64,000 nucleotides of DNA from Sphingomonas astaxanthinifaciens DSM 22298 (GCF_000711715.1 NZ_JONN01000002.1:186001-250000); one strand, 5' to 3'; positions 7,249-16,483 are shown, counted from the first letter of the stretch. Numbers and translations are program-made. The notes: generated from the sequence alone by a model not told the origin.

Positions 7249-8712
7249 ATGCGCAAGACTCTCCTCTTCGTCAGTGCGGCCGCGGTCGTCGCGACCCCCG
7301 CCGTGCTCTCCGCCCAGACCGCCTATCGCAACCTCAGCCCGCGCTACGTGCAGGAAGCACAGCAGCAGAATGCCGCCGTGGTGCAGGAATTCGGCGGGGC
7401 CGAAACCGGCCAGCGCGCGGCCTATGTCGAGCAGATCGGCCGCCGCGTCGGCAGCTATTCGGGGGTGAACCCCTCGCAGCTGCGCTACACCACGCTCAAC
7501 TCGGCGGTCGAGAACGCCTTCGCGGTGCCGGGCGGCTATATCTACATCACCCGGCAGCTCATGGGCATCATGAACGACGAGGCGGAGCTCGCCTTCGTCC
7601 TCGGCCACGAGACCGGCCACGTCGCCGCCAACCATGCGCAGGCGCGCCAGCAGGCCTCGCAGCGCAACAGCATCGGCGGCATCTTGGGGACCATCCTCGG
7701 ATCGGTCATCGGTGGCGGTATCGGCAACATCATCGGCCAGCTCGCCCAGACCCAGTCGCAGCTCTCGACGCTGAGCTTCAGCCGCCAGCAGGAATATGAC
7801 GCCGACCGGCTCGGCATCTCCTACCTGAGCCGCGCCGGCTACGATCCCAATGCCTCGGCGACCATGCTCTCGGCGCTGAGCCGGGCGACCGCGCTCGAGG
7901 CGCGTATCCAGGGCAAGGACAATCGCTCGACCCCCGAATGGGCGAGCACCCATCCGCTGAGCGAGAACCGCGTCGTCCAGGCCGCGCAGCTCGCCCGCCA
8001 GACCGGCCGTGCGGGGACGGGCCTGCGCAACCGCGACGCCTTCCTCAACCAGATCGACGGGGTGTTCGTCGACGACGATCCCGCGCAGGGCGTGATCGAG
8101 GGCCGCACCTTCGTCCATCCCGACCTGCGCCTCGCCTTCACCGTGCCGGTCGGCTACCTGATGCAGAACAGCACCGACGCGGTGACGGTGCAGGGCTCGG
8201 CCGGCCAGGCCCAGTTCAAGGGCGGCCGCTACACCGGCAACCTCCAGACCTACATCCAGCAGCGTCTGCAGCAGCTGACCGGCGGCCGGACCCAGATCCA
8301 GATCATCCAGAACAGCCGCACCACCGTGAACGGCTTGCCGGTCGAATATGTGGTCGGCCGTGCGCAGACCTCGAGCGGGGTCGTCGACGTCAGCGTCTTC
8401 GCTTACGCCTTCGACCAGAACACCGCCTACGACTTCACCATGCTGACCCAGGGCGGGCAGGGGGTCGGGCCGTTCAGCTCGATGGTCAATTCGGTTCGCC
8501 GGATCAGCGCGCAGGAAGCCGCCGCGATCCGTCCCAAGGTGATCGACATCTACACGGTGCGGCCGGGCGATACGGTGCAATCGCTCGCCAGCCGGATGGC
8601 CTATCCGAACTTCCAGGCCGAGCGCTTCCTCTCGCTCAACGGGCTCGCCGCCAATGCGCGGCTGGTCCCGGGTCAGCGGGTCAAGCTGGTGGTCCTGGGG
8701 CAGCGCCGCTGA
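7249..8712 (+). CDS. Exported M48-family metalloprotease with C-terminal LysM-like domain
   Basis: A 487-residue BepA/LoiP-like protease. A signal peptide covers residues 1-22 (cleavage after SAQ). The zinc site is HETGH (His120 and His124), with the third ligand Glu183 in QQEYDADRLG. A hydrophobic, Gly-rich loop at residues 143-166 lies between them. The C-terminal 45 residues (YTVRPGDTVQSLASRM...) resemble LysM and could bind peptidoglycan. Known relatives degrade misfolded outer-membrane proteins in the periplasm. The ATG at 7249 is chosen because it begins the signal peptide; a longer upstream reading would precede it with non-hydrophobic sequence. Confidence 0.9.
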   Translation: MRKTLLFVSAAAVVATPAVLSAQTAYRNLSPRYVQEAQQQNAAVVQEFGGAETGQRAAYVEQIGRRVGSYSGVNPSQLRYTTLNSAVENAFAVPGGYIYITRQLMGIMNDEAELAFVLGHETGHVAANHAQARQQASQRNSIGGILGTILGSVIGGGIGNIIGQLAQTQSQLSTLSFSRQQEYDADRLGISYLSRAGYDPNASATMLSALSRATALEARIQGKDNRSTPEWASTHPLSENRVVQAAQLARQTGRAGTGLRNRDAFLNQIDGVFVDDDPAQGVIEGRTFVHPDLRLAFTVPVGYLMQNSTDAVTVQGSAGQAQFKGGRYTGNLQTYIQQRLQQLTGGRTQIQIIQNSRTTVNGLPVEYVVGRAQTSSGVVDVSVFAYAFDQNTAYDFTMLTQGGQGVGPFSSMVNSVRRISAQEAAAIRPKVIDIYTVRPGDTVQSLASRMAYPNFQAERFLSLNGLAANARLVPGQRVKLVVLGQRR

Positions 8713-8744
8713 CCGGTCTCCACTCCGGCCACTGACGGCACGTG

Positions 8745-8774
8745 ATAAGGGTCGGCGGTCTCGCCGGCCCTTAT
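8745..8774. terminator. Bidirectional terminator between protease and pilin genes
   Basis: ATAAGGGTCGGCG (8745-8757) pairs with CGCCGGCCCTTAT (8762-8774) across a short loop, 13 bp with one G-U. A-rich and T-rich flanks allow function in both directions. It separates the convergent M48 protease and pilin genes and overlaps the pilin stop codon. Confidence 0.75.
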
Positions 8775-8959
8775 TTGTTCATCGCATTGTCGACGCGATT
8801 GCCGATCTTGCCCCACATGCCGTTGCTGCCGCCACCAAGCGCGCTCATGCCGCTGATGGCCGCAACCGCGATTAGGGCTGCGATGAGTCCATATTCGATC
8901 GCCGTTGCCCCACCGTCATGGTGGCGCAACTTGCGCAGCATCGTTCGGATAGCGTCCAA
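8771..8959 (-). CDS. Flp-family type IVb pilin
   Basis: A 62-residue prepilin: a short basic leader ending in Gly-Gly, then ATAIEYGLIAALIAVAAI. The conserved Glu is at +5 and Tyr at +6 after the cleavage site, as in Flp/Fap pilins of tad systems. The TTG start at 8959 is chosen because AGGAGGG lies four bases upstream on the minus strand; an internal ATG at 8941 would leave a leader with no ribosome-binding site. No tad/cpa assembly genes are adjacent, so assembly proteins must be encoded elsewhere. Confidence 0.9.
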   Translation of the reverse strand: MDAIRTMLRKLRHHDGGATAIEYGLIAALIAVAAISGMSALGGGSNGMWGKIGNRVDNAMNK

Positions 8960-8997
8960 GCCACCCTCCTCTGGTCCACGTCCACAGCCCAAGTCTA

Positions 8998-9012
8998 ATT
9001 ACGCAGGGTTAA
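8998..9012 (-). promoter_or_regulatory. Weak CtrA-like box upstream of the pilin gene
   Basis: On the minus strand TTAA is followed by seven bases and TAAT, close to the CtrA consensus TTAA-N7-TTAA with two mismatches in the second half. It lies about 40 bp before the pilin start. Pilin genes are direct CtrA targets in Caulobacter. With only one perfect half-site, this is a tentative call. Confidence 0.25.
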
Positions 9013-9018
9013 CGGTTC

Positions 9019-9795
9019 CTACCGACCAAAGGCTTGAGAAGCCGTTAAGGACGAATTTCCGGCATTTTCCGCCCAGGCGACGAAGTGGATGAGCTCCACC
9101 GTCTCCTCGGTCACGCCTCCCTCGCCCTGCGCCGCAAAGGCACGCTCGGCGAGTCCGCGCCCGGCGCGGGTCAGGCCGGCGCGCGGCCGCGCCAGGAGGG
9201 CGTTGGTCGCGCCATGGTCGCGCAGGTCGTCGACCAGCCGCTGGAGCGAGCGATAGCGCAGCCGCACCCGGTCCATGTCGACCACCGGCTCGGCGAAGCC
9301 CGCCTGGCCGAGCAGGGTCGCCAGTGCGCCGGGCTCGATCCGCGGGTGGGTGCGGGCGGCGAAGGCGCCGCTTTCCTGGCCGACCGCGTGGAGCGCGGCC
9401 CTGAGCGCCGGAAGCGTCTGCGCGCCCGGAACCACACCGAGCATCATGCCCCCCGGCGCCAGCCGCGAGCGCGCGATGGCGAGGAGCTGCGGCAGGTGGT
9501 CGCGCCCGTCGAGCTCGCCCATCACCATGAGAAGGTCGAGGCTCGCCTCCGCCTCCGCGGCGATGGCGTCGATCGAGGGGGCGAAGCGGACCTCCCCGGC
9601 AATACCGCGCAGGCGCGCCTCGAGCGCCGGCGGACAGCCCGTCACCAAGGCCCGCCCGAACCGCCGCGCGACCGGCGCCAGCCGCTCGAGCCACTCGTCG
9701 ACGATCCGCTCGGCAAGGAAGGGAAGGGCGGTGCGGGCAAGCGCGCGGGCCCGGCGCCGCGCGCGCGCCTCGTCGTCGAACAGGAGATCGGCCAT
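9019..9795 (-). CDS. SAM-dependent methyltransferase, BioC/NDUFAF5-like
   Basis: A 258-residue class I methyltransferase-like protein starting MADLLFDDEARARRRARA, an N-terminus characteristic of the alphaproteobacterial homologues of mitochondrial NDUFAF5. Motif I is degenerate (ALVTGCPP instead of a Gly-rich loop), but the later strands (LDLLMVMGEL, GGMMLGVVPG) fit the fold. NDUFAF5 hydroxylates a complex I subunit; the bacterial substrate is not known. The gene is divergent from comF, and both starts lie within a perfect inverted repeat (9792-9839). Confidence 0.78.
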   Translation of the reverse strand: MADLLFDDEARARRRARALARTALPFLAERIVDEWLERLAPVARRFGRALVTGCPPALEARLRGIAGEVRFAPSIDAIAAEAEASLDLLMVMGELDGRDHLPQLLAIARSRLAPGGMMLGVVPGAQTLPALRAALHAVGQESGAFAARTHPRIEPGALATLLGQAGFAEPVVDMDRVRLRYRSLQRLVDDLRDHGATNALLARPRAGLTRAGRGLAERAFAAQGEGGVTEETVELIHFVAWAENAGNSSLTASQAFGR

Positions 9796-9839
9796 GCCCC
9801 CTTGTGGGGAGCGCGGTTCGGGCGGACAAGGGGGCATGG
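9792..9839. repeat. Perfect 14-bp inverted repeat covering both divergent start codons
   Basis: CCATGCCCCCTTGT (9792-9805) is the exact reverse complement of ACAAGGGGGCATGG (9826-9839). Each arm holds the start codon and the G-rich leader of one divergent gene (methyltransferase at 9795, comF at 9836), leaving a 20-bp centre. It may be an operator, a shared translation-initiation element or a leaderless promoter pair. Confidence 0.7.
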
Positions 9840-10576
9840 GGGCGGCGGCGGCCATGGACTGGGCGAAAGCGGCGGGACATCATTCCGCCCGGCTGCTGCT
9901 CGACTTCGCGCTTCCCCCGCGCTGCCCGGGCTGCGGCGAGATCAGCCAGGCGGTCGATCTCTTCTGCACCGAATGCTGGGGCGGGCTCGATTTCATGGCC
10001 GGCGGCTGCGCGCGTTGCGGGCTGGCGCTGGGGGCGGGCGAAGAGGGGGAGTGCGGAGCCTGTGCCGTCGATCCCGGCCCGCTCGCCCGGGTCCGTGCTG
10101 CGCTCGGCTACGGTGAGATCCCGCGCGCCATCGCCATGCGCCTCAAATATGGCCGCAAGATCGCGCTCGCCCGGACCATGGCCGGGCTGATGCGCCGCCC
10201 CCTGGGCGACCTTGCGCCGGGCGCCTTGCTCGTGCCCGTGCCCCTTCACCGCTGGCGGCTGTGGAGCCGCGGCTTCAACCAGTCGGTCCTGATCGCCCGG
10301 GCGCTCGGCCGCGAGGTCGATCCCGACCTCCTCCGCCGGACCCGCGCCACGCCCAAGCTGAAGGGCCTCAACCCGGCCGAGCGGCGGGCGACGGTCAAGG
10401 GCGCCTTCGCGCTCCGCCCCGGAGCGTCGGTCAGGGGCCGCGACATCATCCTCGTCGACGACGTCATCACCACCGGCGCCACCGCCGAGGCCTGCGCCCG
10501 CGCGCTCCGCAAGGCCGGGGCACGGCAGGTCGAGCTCCTCGCCTTCGCCCGGGTCCGGCCGGGCAGGGTGGCGTAA
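9836..10576 (+). CDS. comF: ComF-family phosphoribosyltransferase-like protein
   Basis: The protein has 246 residues. An N-terminal zinc ribbon is formed by PPRCPGCG, CTEC, CARCG and CGAC pairs, followed by a type I PRTase fold with the PRPP loop ILVDDVITTGATAEAC and the conserved SRGFNQS segment. ComF is needed for DNA uptake during natural transformation; its enzymatic substrate is unresolved. The start could be 9836 (symmetric with the divergent gene) or the in-frame ATG at 9854. It is followed after 50 nt by grxC. Confidence 0.88.
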   Translation: MGAAAAMDWAKAAGHHSARLLLDFALPPRCPGCGEISQAVDLFCTECWGGLDFMAGGCARCGLALGAGEEGECGACAVDPGPLARVRAALGYGEIPRAIAMRLKYGRKIALARTMAGLMRRPLGDLAPGALLVPVPLHRWRLWSRGFNQSVLIARALGREVDPDLLRRTRATPKLKGLNPAERRATVKGAFALRPGASVRGRDIILVDDVITTGATAEACARALRKAGARQVELLAFARVRPGRVA

Positions 10577-10626
10577 CGCGGCGCTTGTCCTATCTAGGGC
10601 CCAAACCAGACCAGGAGACCCGCCCC

Positions 10627-10881
10627 GTGGCCAAAGTCGAAATGTATCTGAAGTCCACCTGCCCCTACTGCATCCGCGCCGACCACCTGCTGCGCGGCAA
10701 GGGGATCGAGGCGGTGACCTACAATATCGACGCGGGCGGGCCGAAGCGCGACGAGATGATCGAGCGGTCGGGCCGGATGACCGTGCCGCAGATCTTCATC
10801 GACGGGCGCCATGTCGGCGGCTGCGACGATCTGTTCGAGCTCGAGCGCGCGGGCAAGCTGGACAGCCTGCTGGCCGCATGA
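10627..10881 (+). CDS. grxC: Glutaredoxin 3
   Basis: An 84-residue dithiol glutaredoxin with active site CPYC (Cys12 and Cys15), the cis-proline motif TVPQIFIDG and the GGCDD glutathione-binding turn. It reduces protein and low-molecular disulfides with glutathione in the cytoplasm, and could supply electrons to ArsC encoded earlier in the window. The GTG start at 10627 is preferred because CAGGAG lies about 10 bases upstream. Its stop overlaps the start of the amidase gene by 4 nt (ATGA), so the pair is cotranslated. Confidence 0.93.
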   Translation: MAKVEMYLKSTCPYCIRADHLLRGKGIEAVTYNIDAGGPKRDEMIERSGRMTVPQIFIDGRHVGGCDDLFELERAGKLDSLLAA

Positions 10882-11708
10882 GCCGGATCGCGCTTTTCCA
10901 GGCCCGCACCGGGATCGACCCGGCGCAGAATGCCGCCGCGCTGGTCGAGACGGTCGCGGCGGCACGGGCCGGGGGCGCGGCGATGCTCTTCACCCCAGAG
11001 ATGAGCGGCCTGCTCGACCGGAATCGCGAGCGCGCCGCGCCCAATCTCAGGCCGCAGGACGAGGATCCGGTGCTCGCCGCGGTGCGCAATGCCGCGGCGC
11101 GCGAGGGGCTGTGGGTCCATCTCGGCAGCCTCGCCATTCGCCGCGACGACGGCAAGCTCGCCAACCGCGCCTTCGTGATCGATCCCTCAGGCGACATCCG
11201 CGCGAGCTACGACAAGCTCCACCTGTTCGACGTCGACCTGCCCACCGGCGAAAGCTGGCGCGAATCGGCGAGCTATGCGCCGGGCGAGGGGGCCGTGGTG
11301 GTCGAAGGCACCCCCGTCGGCCGGCTCGGCCTCACCATCTGCTACGACCTGCGCTTCCCCGCTTTGTTCGCCGCGCTGGCCGAGGCGGGCGCCGAGACGA
11401 TCGCCGTTCCCGCGGCCTTCACCGTGCCGACCGGCCGCGCGCACTGGGAAATATTGCTGCGCGCCCGGGCGATCGAGGCGGGGCTGTTCGTGGTCGCCGC
11501 GGCGCAGGCCGGGCGGCACGAGGACGGGCGCGAAACATATGGCCACAGCCTCGTCGCCGATCCCTGGGGCGAGCTCGTCCTGGCCATGGACGGCGCGCCC
11601 GGCCTCGGCTTCGCCGACCTCGACCTTGCGAAAATCGCGCAGGTCCGTGGCCGCGTTCCCGCGCTCGACCATCGCCGCCCGATCCCGCCGGTTGCCCGCG
11701 TCGATTGA
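10878..11708 (+). CDS. Nitrilase-superfamily amidase (Nit1-like, probable deaminated-glutathione amidase)
   Basis: A 276-residue carbon-nitrogen hydrolase with an intact catalytic triad: Glu41 (FTPEMSG), Lys113 (YDKLHLFDVDL) and Cys155 (TICYDLRFP). The KLHLFDVD segment is typical of the Nit1 branch, which repairs deaminated glutathione. Coupling to the glutaredoxin gene fits a glutathione-related role. A general amidase function cannot be excluded. Confidence 0.88.
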   Translation: MSRIALFQARTGIDPAQNAAALVETVAAARAGGAAMLFTPEMSGLLDRNRERAAPNLRPQDEDPVLAAVRNAAAREGLWVHLGSLAIRRDDGKLANRAFVIDPSGDIRASYDKLHLFDVDLPTGESWRESASYAPGEGAVVVEGTPVGRLGLTICYDLRFPALFAALAEAGAETIAVPAAFTVPTGRAHWEILLRARAIEAGLFVVAAAQAGRHEDGRETYGHSLVADPWGELVLAMDGAPGLGFADLDLAKIAQVRGRVPALDHRRPIPPVARVD

Positions 11709-11744
11709 TTTGCGCCGCGGCCATCGGGTAGGGCTGGAGCCCAA

Positions 11745-11821
11745 GGCCCCGTAGCTCAGCAGGATAGAGCGCCAGATTCCTAATCTGTAGGCCACTGGTT
11801 CGAATCCAGTCGGGGTCACCA
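11745..11821 (+). tRNA. tRNA-Arg, anticodon CCT
   Basis: A full cloverleaf can be drawn. Acceptor GGCCCCG pairs with CGGGGTC; the D arm is GCTC...GAGC; the anticodon loop TTCCTAA has CCT at the expected place after the invariant T33; the T arm is ACTGG-TTCGAAT-CCAGT; a discriminator A and an encoded CCA follow. The outermost anticodon-stem pair is a C-T mismatch. It reads AGG arginine codons, which are rare in this high-G+C sequence. Confidence 0.95.
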
Positions 11822-11845
11822 TTTTTGCGGCGGGGAGACGAAGCG

Positions 11846-12091
11846 GTGCTGGGGCGATTGTTCACGGAGCATCCGCGGTCGCTGGGGATGAGCTGGGTCG
11901 GGCATGGCACCGGTGCGATCGCCATCGGCCTCAGGATGATCGGTGCGGGCGCAGCCTGCATCGTCCACGCCGTGATCCCAGGCCTCTTCACCGAGACCGC
12001 TGGCCGCACGGTCGCCAGCCTTCACGACCATATGGTGAAGCGCCGCGCGAGCGCGCCCGACCCGCAGGCCTGGCCCGACTATGAGATCTGA
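11846..12091 (+). CDS. DUF6356-like small membrane-associated protein
   Basis: An 81-residue protein starting MLGRLFTEHPRSLG, with a central hydrophobic segment (GLRMIGAGAACIVHAVIPGLF) and a C-terminal HDHMVKRR helix. This pattern matches small alphaproteobacterial proteins grouped as DUF6356, of unknown function. The GTG at 11846 is chosen because GGGGAG sits eight bases upstream; the TTG at 11825 lies almost on the tRNA 3' end. Its 3' end overlaps the next gene by 11 nt. Confidence 0.75.
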   Translation: MLGRLFTEHPRSLGMSWVGHGTGAIAIGLRMIGAGAACIVHAVIPGLFTETAGRTVASLHDHMVKRRASAPDPQAWPDYEI

Positions 12092-13370
12092 GGCCGCCGC
12101 CCGGGTGGCGGTGGTCGGGGGCGGCTTCTCGGGCGTCATGACCGCGGTCCAGCTCGCCCGGCTGGGAATCGCGTCGACCGTCTACGACGGCGGCCCCATT
12201 CCCGGCCGCGGCACCGCTTATGGCACCACCGATCCGCGCCACCTCTTGAACGTGCCAGCGGGCAAGATGAGCGCCTTCCCCCACGATCCCGATCATTTCC
12301 GCGCCTGGGCGGGGGTCGATGCCGGGACCTTCGTGCCCCGCCGCGACTATGGCCGCTACCTCGAGGACATCCGCGCCGCGCATCCGCTGGTGACCCTCGA
12401 GAGGCGCGAGGTCGCCGCGCTCGAGCGGGCGGGCGAAGGCTGGCGCCTGCATTTTGCCGACGGCGGCGCGGTCGAGGCCGCGGCGGTCGTGCTCGCGCTC
12501 GGCAATGAAGCGCCGTCGCGGCCCCGCGGCTGGGACGCGCTCGCGATGGAGACCAATCCGTGGAGTGAAGCGGCGCTCGAGGCCGTCCGCGAGGCCGGCG
12601 AGGAAGATCGTGCCATACTCCTCATCGGCACCGGCCTCACCATGATCGACGTGGTGATGATGGTCGAGGATCGGCCGCTCGGGGAAGGGATCGTCGCGGT
12701 CAGCCGGCGCGGGATGATGCCGCGCAGCCATGCCCCCTATGAGCCCGCGCCGGTCGATGCCGACGACGTGCCACACGGCAGCCTGACGGCGGCATGGCGC
12801 TGGCTCCGGCAGCGCAGCGCAGCGGTCGGCTGGCGCGCCGCGGTCGACAGCCTGCGCCCCCACACCGCTGCACTGTGGCAGAGCTGGTCGCTCGTGGACC
12901 AGCGCCGCTTCCTGCGCCACGCGCGGCCTTGGTGGGACGCCCACCGCCACCGCATCGCGCCCGAGATCGCCGCGCGCCTCCGCGCGCTCGTCGCCGAGGG
13001 GCGGCTGTCGATCATGGCCGGGCGACTGGTCGAGGCGGGCCCTGGGGGCGCGGCCATCGCCAACCGCCACGGCGGCGGCGTTCGCGCGGTTCCGACGCCC
13101 GTCACCGTCAACTGCACCGGGCCCCTCGGCGACGTGACCCGCAGCGCCAATCCCTTGCTTCGGCAAATCCTCGCCGACGGGCTCGCCGAACCCGATCCGC
13201 TGCGCCTCGGCCTCCGGACCGATGCGGAGGATCGCGCCGCGCCCGGCCTGTTCGCAGTCGGGCCCCTGACCAAGGGCATGTATTGGGAAATGGTCGCGGT
13301 CCCCGATATCCGCCACCAGGCCGAGCGCGTCGCCGGCTCGATCGCAAAGGAATTGCTTCCCCATGGCTGA
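12081..13370 (+). CDS. FAD/NAD(P)-binding oxidoreductase-like protein
   Basis: The protein has 429 residues. A dinucleotide-binding motif [14 protein letters not shown] is at the N-terminus, followed by [25 protein letters not shown], which is diagnostic of the NAD_binding_9 group of FAD-dependent proteins. A second nucleotide-binding stretch ([16 protein letters not shown]) is near residue 180, and NCTGP is near residue 345. The substrate is unknown. It overlaps the upstream small gene by 11 nt and the downstream folE start by 8 nt, so the three probably form one transcript. Confidence 0.83.
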   Translation: MRSEAAARVAVVGGGFSGVMTAVQLARLGIASTVYDGGPIPGRGTAYGTTDPRHLLNVPAGKMSAFPHDPDHFRAWAGVDAGTFVPRRDYGRYLEDIRAAHPLVTLERREVAALERAGEGWRLHFADGGAVEAAAVVLALGNEAPSRPRGWDALAMETNPWSEAALEAVREAGEEDRAILLIGTGLTMIDVVMMVEDRPLGEGIVAVSRRGMMPRSHAPYEPAPVDADDVPHGSLTAAWRWLRQRSAAVGWRAAVDSLRPHTAALWQSWSLVDQRRFLRHARPWWDAHRHRIAPEIAARLRALVAEGRLSIMAGRLVEAGPGGAAIANRHGGGVRAVPTPVTVNCTGPLGDVTRSANPLLRQILADGLAEPDPLRLGLRTDAEDRAAPGLFAVGPLTKGMYWEMVAVPDIRHQAERVAGSIAKELLPHG

Positions 13371-13977
13371 CACGCCCGACGACGGCGACCTGGTCGCGCC
13401 GGACCCCAAGATCCCCGTCCCCGACGACGTGGCCGAAGCGGTCCGGACGCTGATCCGCTGGGCCGGGGATGATCCCGACCGCGAGGGCCTGCTCGACACC
13501 CCCAAGCGCGTCGCCCGCGCCTGGAAGGAATATGCCCGCGGCTATCACGAAGACCCCGGCCATCACCTCAGCCGGACCTTCAAGGAAGTCGGCGGCTATG
13601 ACGAGATCGTGCTGCTGAAGGACATCCCGTTCCAGTCGCATTGCGAGCATCACATGGCGCCGATCATCGGCAAGGCGCATATCGCCTATCTGCCCGGCAC
13701 CCGCGTGGTCGGCATTTCCAAGCTCGCCCGAGTCCTCCACGGCTTCGCCCGCCGCCTCCAGGTCCAGGAACGCCTCACCGCCGAGGTCGCCGACGCCATC
13801 TGGGAGCATCTCCAGCCCAAGGGGGTGGCGGTGGTGATCGAGGCGAGCCACGCCTGCATGACCGCGCGGGGGGTCAACACGCCCGGCGTGATGATGACCA
13901 CCAGCCGCATGATGGGCACCTTCCGCGCCGACGAACGCAGCCGCAAGGAAGTGCTGGCCCTGATGGGCAAGGGATAA
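13363..13977 (+). CDS. folE: GTP cyclohydrolase I
   Basis: A 204-residue type I enzyme that converts GTP to 7,8-dihydroneopterin triphosphate, the first step of folate/tetrahydrobiopterin synthesis. The zinc ligands are visible as Cys94 and His97 in SHCEHHMAP and Cys165 in [10 protein letters not shown]; the [19 protein letters not shown] helix is also characteristic. The start overlaps the preceding FAD-protein gene by 8 nt. Identification is secure. Confidence 0.97.
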   Translation: MADTPDDGDLVAPDPKIPVPDDVAEAVRTLIRWAGDDPDREGLLDTPKRVARAWKEYARGYHEDPGHHLSRTFKEVGGYDEIVLLKDIPFQSHCEHHMAPIIGKAHIAYLPGTRVVGISKLARVLHGFARRLQVQERLTAEVADAIWEHLQPKGVAVVIEASHACMTARGVNTPGVMMTTSRMMGTFRADERSRKEVLALMGKG

Positions 13978-14052
13978 GACCAGATAGACCTCGTGCCCGC
14001 CGTCGCCGGGACGACGCTGGACGATGGGTCGGCCACCGTGGCAGAAGACCCC

Positions 14053-15195
14053 ATGGCCACCCAGCTTCGCTCCGTTCCCGATCCCCTCGACGACCTCAGC
14101 CTGCCCGGCTGGCTCTACTGGCACGAGGGCTTCTTCGCGGCCGAGAAGGCGGCCTTCCTGCGCGCCGCGCCGCAGGTGGTCTGCCATGAAAGCGAGATCC
14201 CCAATCCGGGCGACTGGCGCAGCCTCGACTATCTCGGCGAGAGCGTCATCGTCATCCGCGGCGACGATCGCCAGGTCCGCGCCTTCACCAATGTCTGCCG
14301 CCACCGCGGCTCGCGGCTGGTCGACGGCGAGGCGGGCTGCGCGCGGCGGCTGACCTGCCCCTATCACGCCTGGACCTATGCCAGCGACGGGCGGCTGGTC
14401 GGCGTGCCCCACCGCGCCGAATATCCCGGCCTCGACAAGGACCGGCTCGGCCTCAAGCCGGTCGCGCTCGAGCGCTGGCACGGTTTCCTGTTCGTGACCC
14501 TCGAGCCGGGCGCCCCAAGCGTCGCCACCATGATGGCACCCTACGAGGGCGAAGTCGCGCCCTACCGCTTCGAGGAGTTGCGCGCGATCGGCCGCGTCAC
14601 GCTGCGTCCGCGCAAGCTCAACTGGAAGACCATCGCCGACAATTATTCGGACGGGCTTCACATTCCGGTCGGTCATCCGGGCCTGACCCGCCTGTTTGGC
14701 CGCGGCTATGCAATCGAGGCCAATGAGCATGTCGACCGGATGGAGGGCGACCTCGTCGAGGAGACCTCGTCCAACCCGTCCGAGCGCGCCTATCAGCGCC
14801 TGCTCCCCGAGGCCGACCACCTGCCACCCTCGCACCGCCGCAAGTGGCTCTATTACAAGCTCTGGCCCAACGTCGCCTTCGACATCTATCCCGACCAGGT
14901 CGACTTCATGCAGTTCCTGCCGGTCTCGGCCGAGGAAACGGTGATCCGCGAGATCAGCTACGCGCTCCCCGACGACCGCCGCGAGATGCGCGCGGTGCGC
15001 TACTTGAACTGGCGCATCAACCGCCGGGTCAATGCCGAGGACACCGAACTCATCGCCCGTGTCCAGGAAGGGATGCGCTCACCCTCCTACGAGCCGGGGC
15101 CGCTCGGCACGTCCGAAGTCTGTTTGCGCAGCTTCGCGCAGAAGCTCAGGCGGCTGGTCCCCGAGGCGCGGCTGCCGCATCCGCCGGCGGCCTGA
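14053..15195 (+). CDS. Rieske non-heme iron oxygenase, alpha subunit
   Basis: A 380-residue aromatic-ring hydroxylating dioxygenase/monooxygenase family protein. The Rieske 2Fe-2S site is canonical: Cys82-x-His84 and Cys102-x2-His105 with 17 residues between. The mononuclear iron site is in NYSDGLHIPVGHPG (His203 and His208). No beta subunit, ferredoxin or reductase gene is adjacent, so it may be a homomultimeric oxygenase that borrows electron carriers. The substrate is not predictable. The final 50 nt overlap the convergent permease gene. Confidence 0.9.
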   Translation: MATQLRSVPDPLDDLSLPGWLYWHEGFFAAEKAAFLRAAPQVVCHESEIPNPGDWRSLDYLGESVIVIRGDDRQVRAFTNVCRHRGSRLVDGEAGCARRLTCPYHAWTYASDGRLVGVPHRAEYPGLDKDRLGLKPVALERWHGFLFVTLEPGAPSVATMMAPYEGEVAPYRFEELRAIGRVTLRPRKLNWKTIADNYSDGLHIPVGHPGLTRLFGRGYAIEANEHVDRMEGDLVEETSSNPSERAYQRLLPEADHLPPSHRRKWLYYKLWPNVAFDIYPDQVDFMQFLPVSAEETVIREISYALPDDRREMRAVRYLNWRINRRVNAEDTELIARVQEGMRSPSYEPGPLGTSEVCLRSFAQKLRRLVPEARLPHPPAA

Positions 15196-16483
15196 GACGG
15201 CGCGACAGCGCGCGGACCGGGAAACCAGCGAGCGCCAGCGCGATGCTCCACAACAAGGCGTCCGCGCCCGCGCCGACGAACATGGCGACGGTGTAGAGTA
15301 GCCCGACGACCACCACCCAGGTCCACTGGCCCGCGACCTTCAATTTTAGCGCCGCCACCGCGACCACCGCGTAGAGGACGAGGCTCAAGAGCGTCGAGAC
15401 GAGCGTGATCAGCACGTAGACGCTGACGAAGTCCTTCGACACGCTCGCCAGCACCAGCAGCGCCGACAGCCCCGCGCAGATGACCAGCGCGCCCGCCGGG
15501 GCACCGATCCGGTTGGCGCGCCCGAACACTGCCGGAAGGTCGCGCGCGCTCGCCATGGCCCGCGCGCTTTCGGCGGCGATCAGCAGCAGCGCATTGCCGG
15601 TGCCGAAGGCGCTGATCGCGGCAATCACCGCCACCAGCGCGCCCGCCGCCGCGCCGAGCAGGGGCGCGATCGCGTCGGCGAAGGGCGCGCCGCTCTTCAT
15701 CGCCACCGCGCTCGGCAGCAGCCACAGCACCGCGACCGTCGCGAGGAGATAGATGATCGCGGTGAAGCCCGTGCCGGTGATGGTCGCGCGCGGCACCGTG
15801 CTGGTCGAATCCTTGGTGACGTTCGCGGTCATCACCGCCGCTTCGAACCCGGTCAGCGAGAACAGGATCAGTGCCGCCGCCGCGGTCACGCCGCTCAATG
15901 TGACGGGGGTCGGAGACAGCGCTTCCAATGGCTGGCCCGTCGCGCCGCGCCCCGCGACCAGTAGCACGACGGCGATCAGCGGCGACAGCTTGATCAAGGT
16001 CGTCACCACCTGCAGCACGCCTGCCGAGCGCGTGCCGCGAAGGTTGACCAGCAGCAAGGCGAGGATCGCCACAATCGCGGTCAGCGTCAGCCCCATGCCC
16101 GCCTGCGCCGCGGGGAAGACATGACCGAGCGCGCCCGCCACCGCGATCGCCACCCCCGACACCGCGGTCACCTGCGAGAGCGTGTAGCACCACAAGGTCA
16201 GGAAGGCCGTCCGCTCGTCGAAGGCGTTGGCGATATAGGCGAAGGGCCCGCCCGGGATCCGCGCGGCCAGCCGCGCCATGGCGAAGGCCAGGCACATGGT
16301 GCCAAGCCCCGTCAGCACGAAGGCGAGCACCATATTCGGTCCGAACGGCGCCAGCGTCGTCGGCAGCAGATAGATGCCCGAGCCGACCATCGTGCCGACG
16401 ACCATCGCCCCGCTCATCCACTTGCCGAGCATCCGCGACGGCGGCTCGGGCTGGGTGTCGATGGTGACGTCGGTGTCGCTCAT
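15146..16483 (-). CDS. APC-superfamily amino acid permease
   Basis: The protein has about 445 residues and 12 hydrophobic segments. The first-helix glycine motif VVGTMVGSGIYLLP is typical of APC transporters such as YjeH and the basic amino acid/antiporter branch. The substrate is unknown. The start is taken at MSDTDV (16483); an ATG two codons earlier is possible. The 3' end runs 50 nt into the oppositely oriented oxygenase gene, a longer than usual convergent overlap. Confidence 0.87.
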   Translation of the reverse strand: MSDTDVTIDTQPEPPSRMLGKWMSGAMVVGTMVGSGIYLLPTTLAPFGPNMVLAFVLTGLGTMCLAFAMARLAARIPGGPFAYIANAFDERTAFLTLWCYTLSQVTAVSGVAIAVAGALGHVFPAAQAGMGLTLTAIVAILALLLVNLRGTRSAGVLQVVTTLIKLSPLIAVVLLVAGRGATGQPLEALSPTPVTLSGVTAAAALILFSLTGFEAAVMTANVTKDSTSTVPRATITGTGFTAIIYLLATVAVLWLLPSAVAMKSGAPFADAIAPLLGAAAGALVAVIAAISAFGTGNALLLIAAESARAMASARDLPAVFGRANRIGAPAGALVICAGLSALLVLASVSKDFVSVYVLITLVSTLLSLVLYAVVAVAALKLKVAGQWTWVVVVGLLYTVAMFVGAGADALLWSIALALAGFPVRALSRRLRPPADAAAAPRGPAA

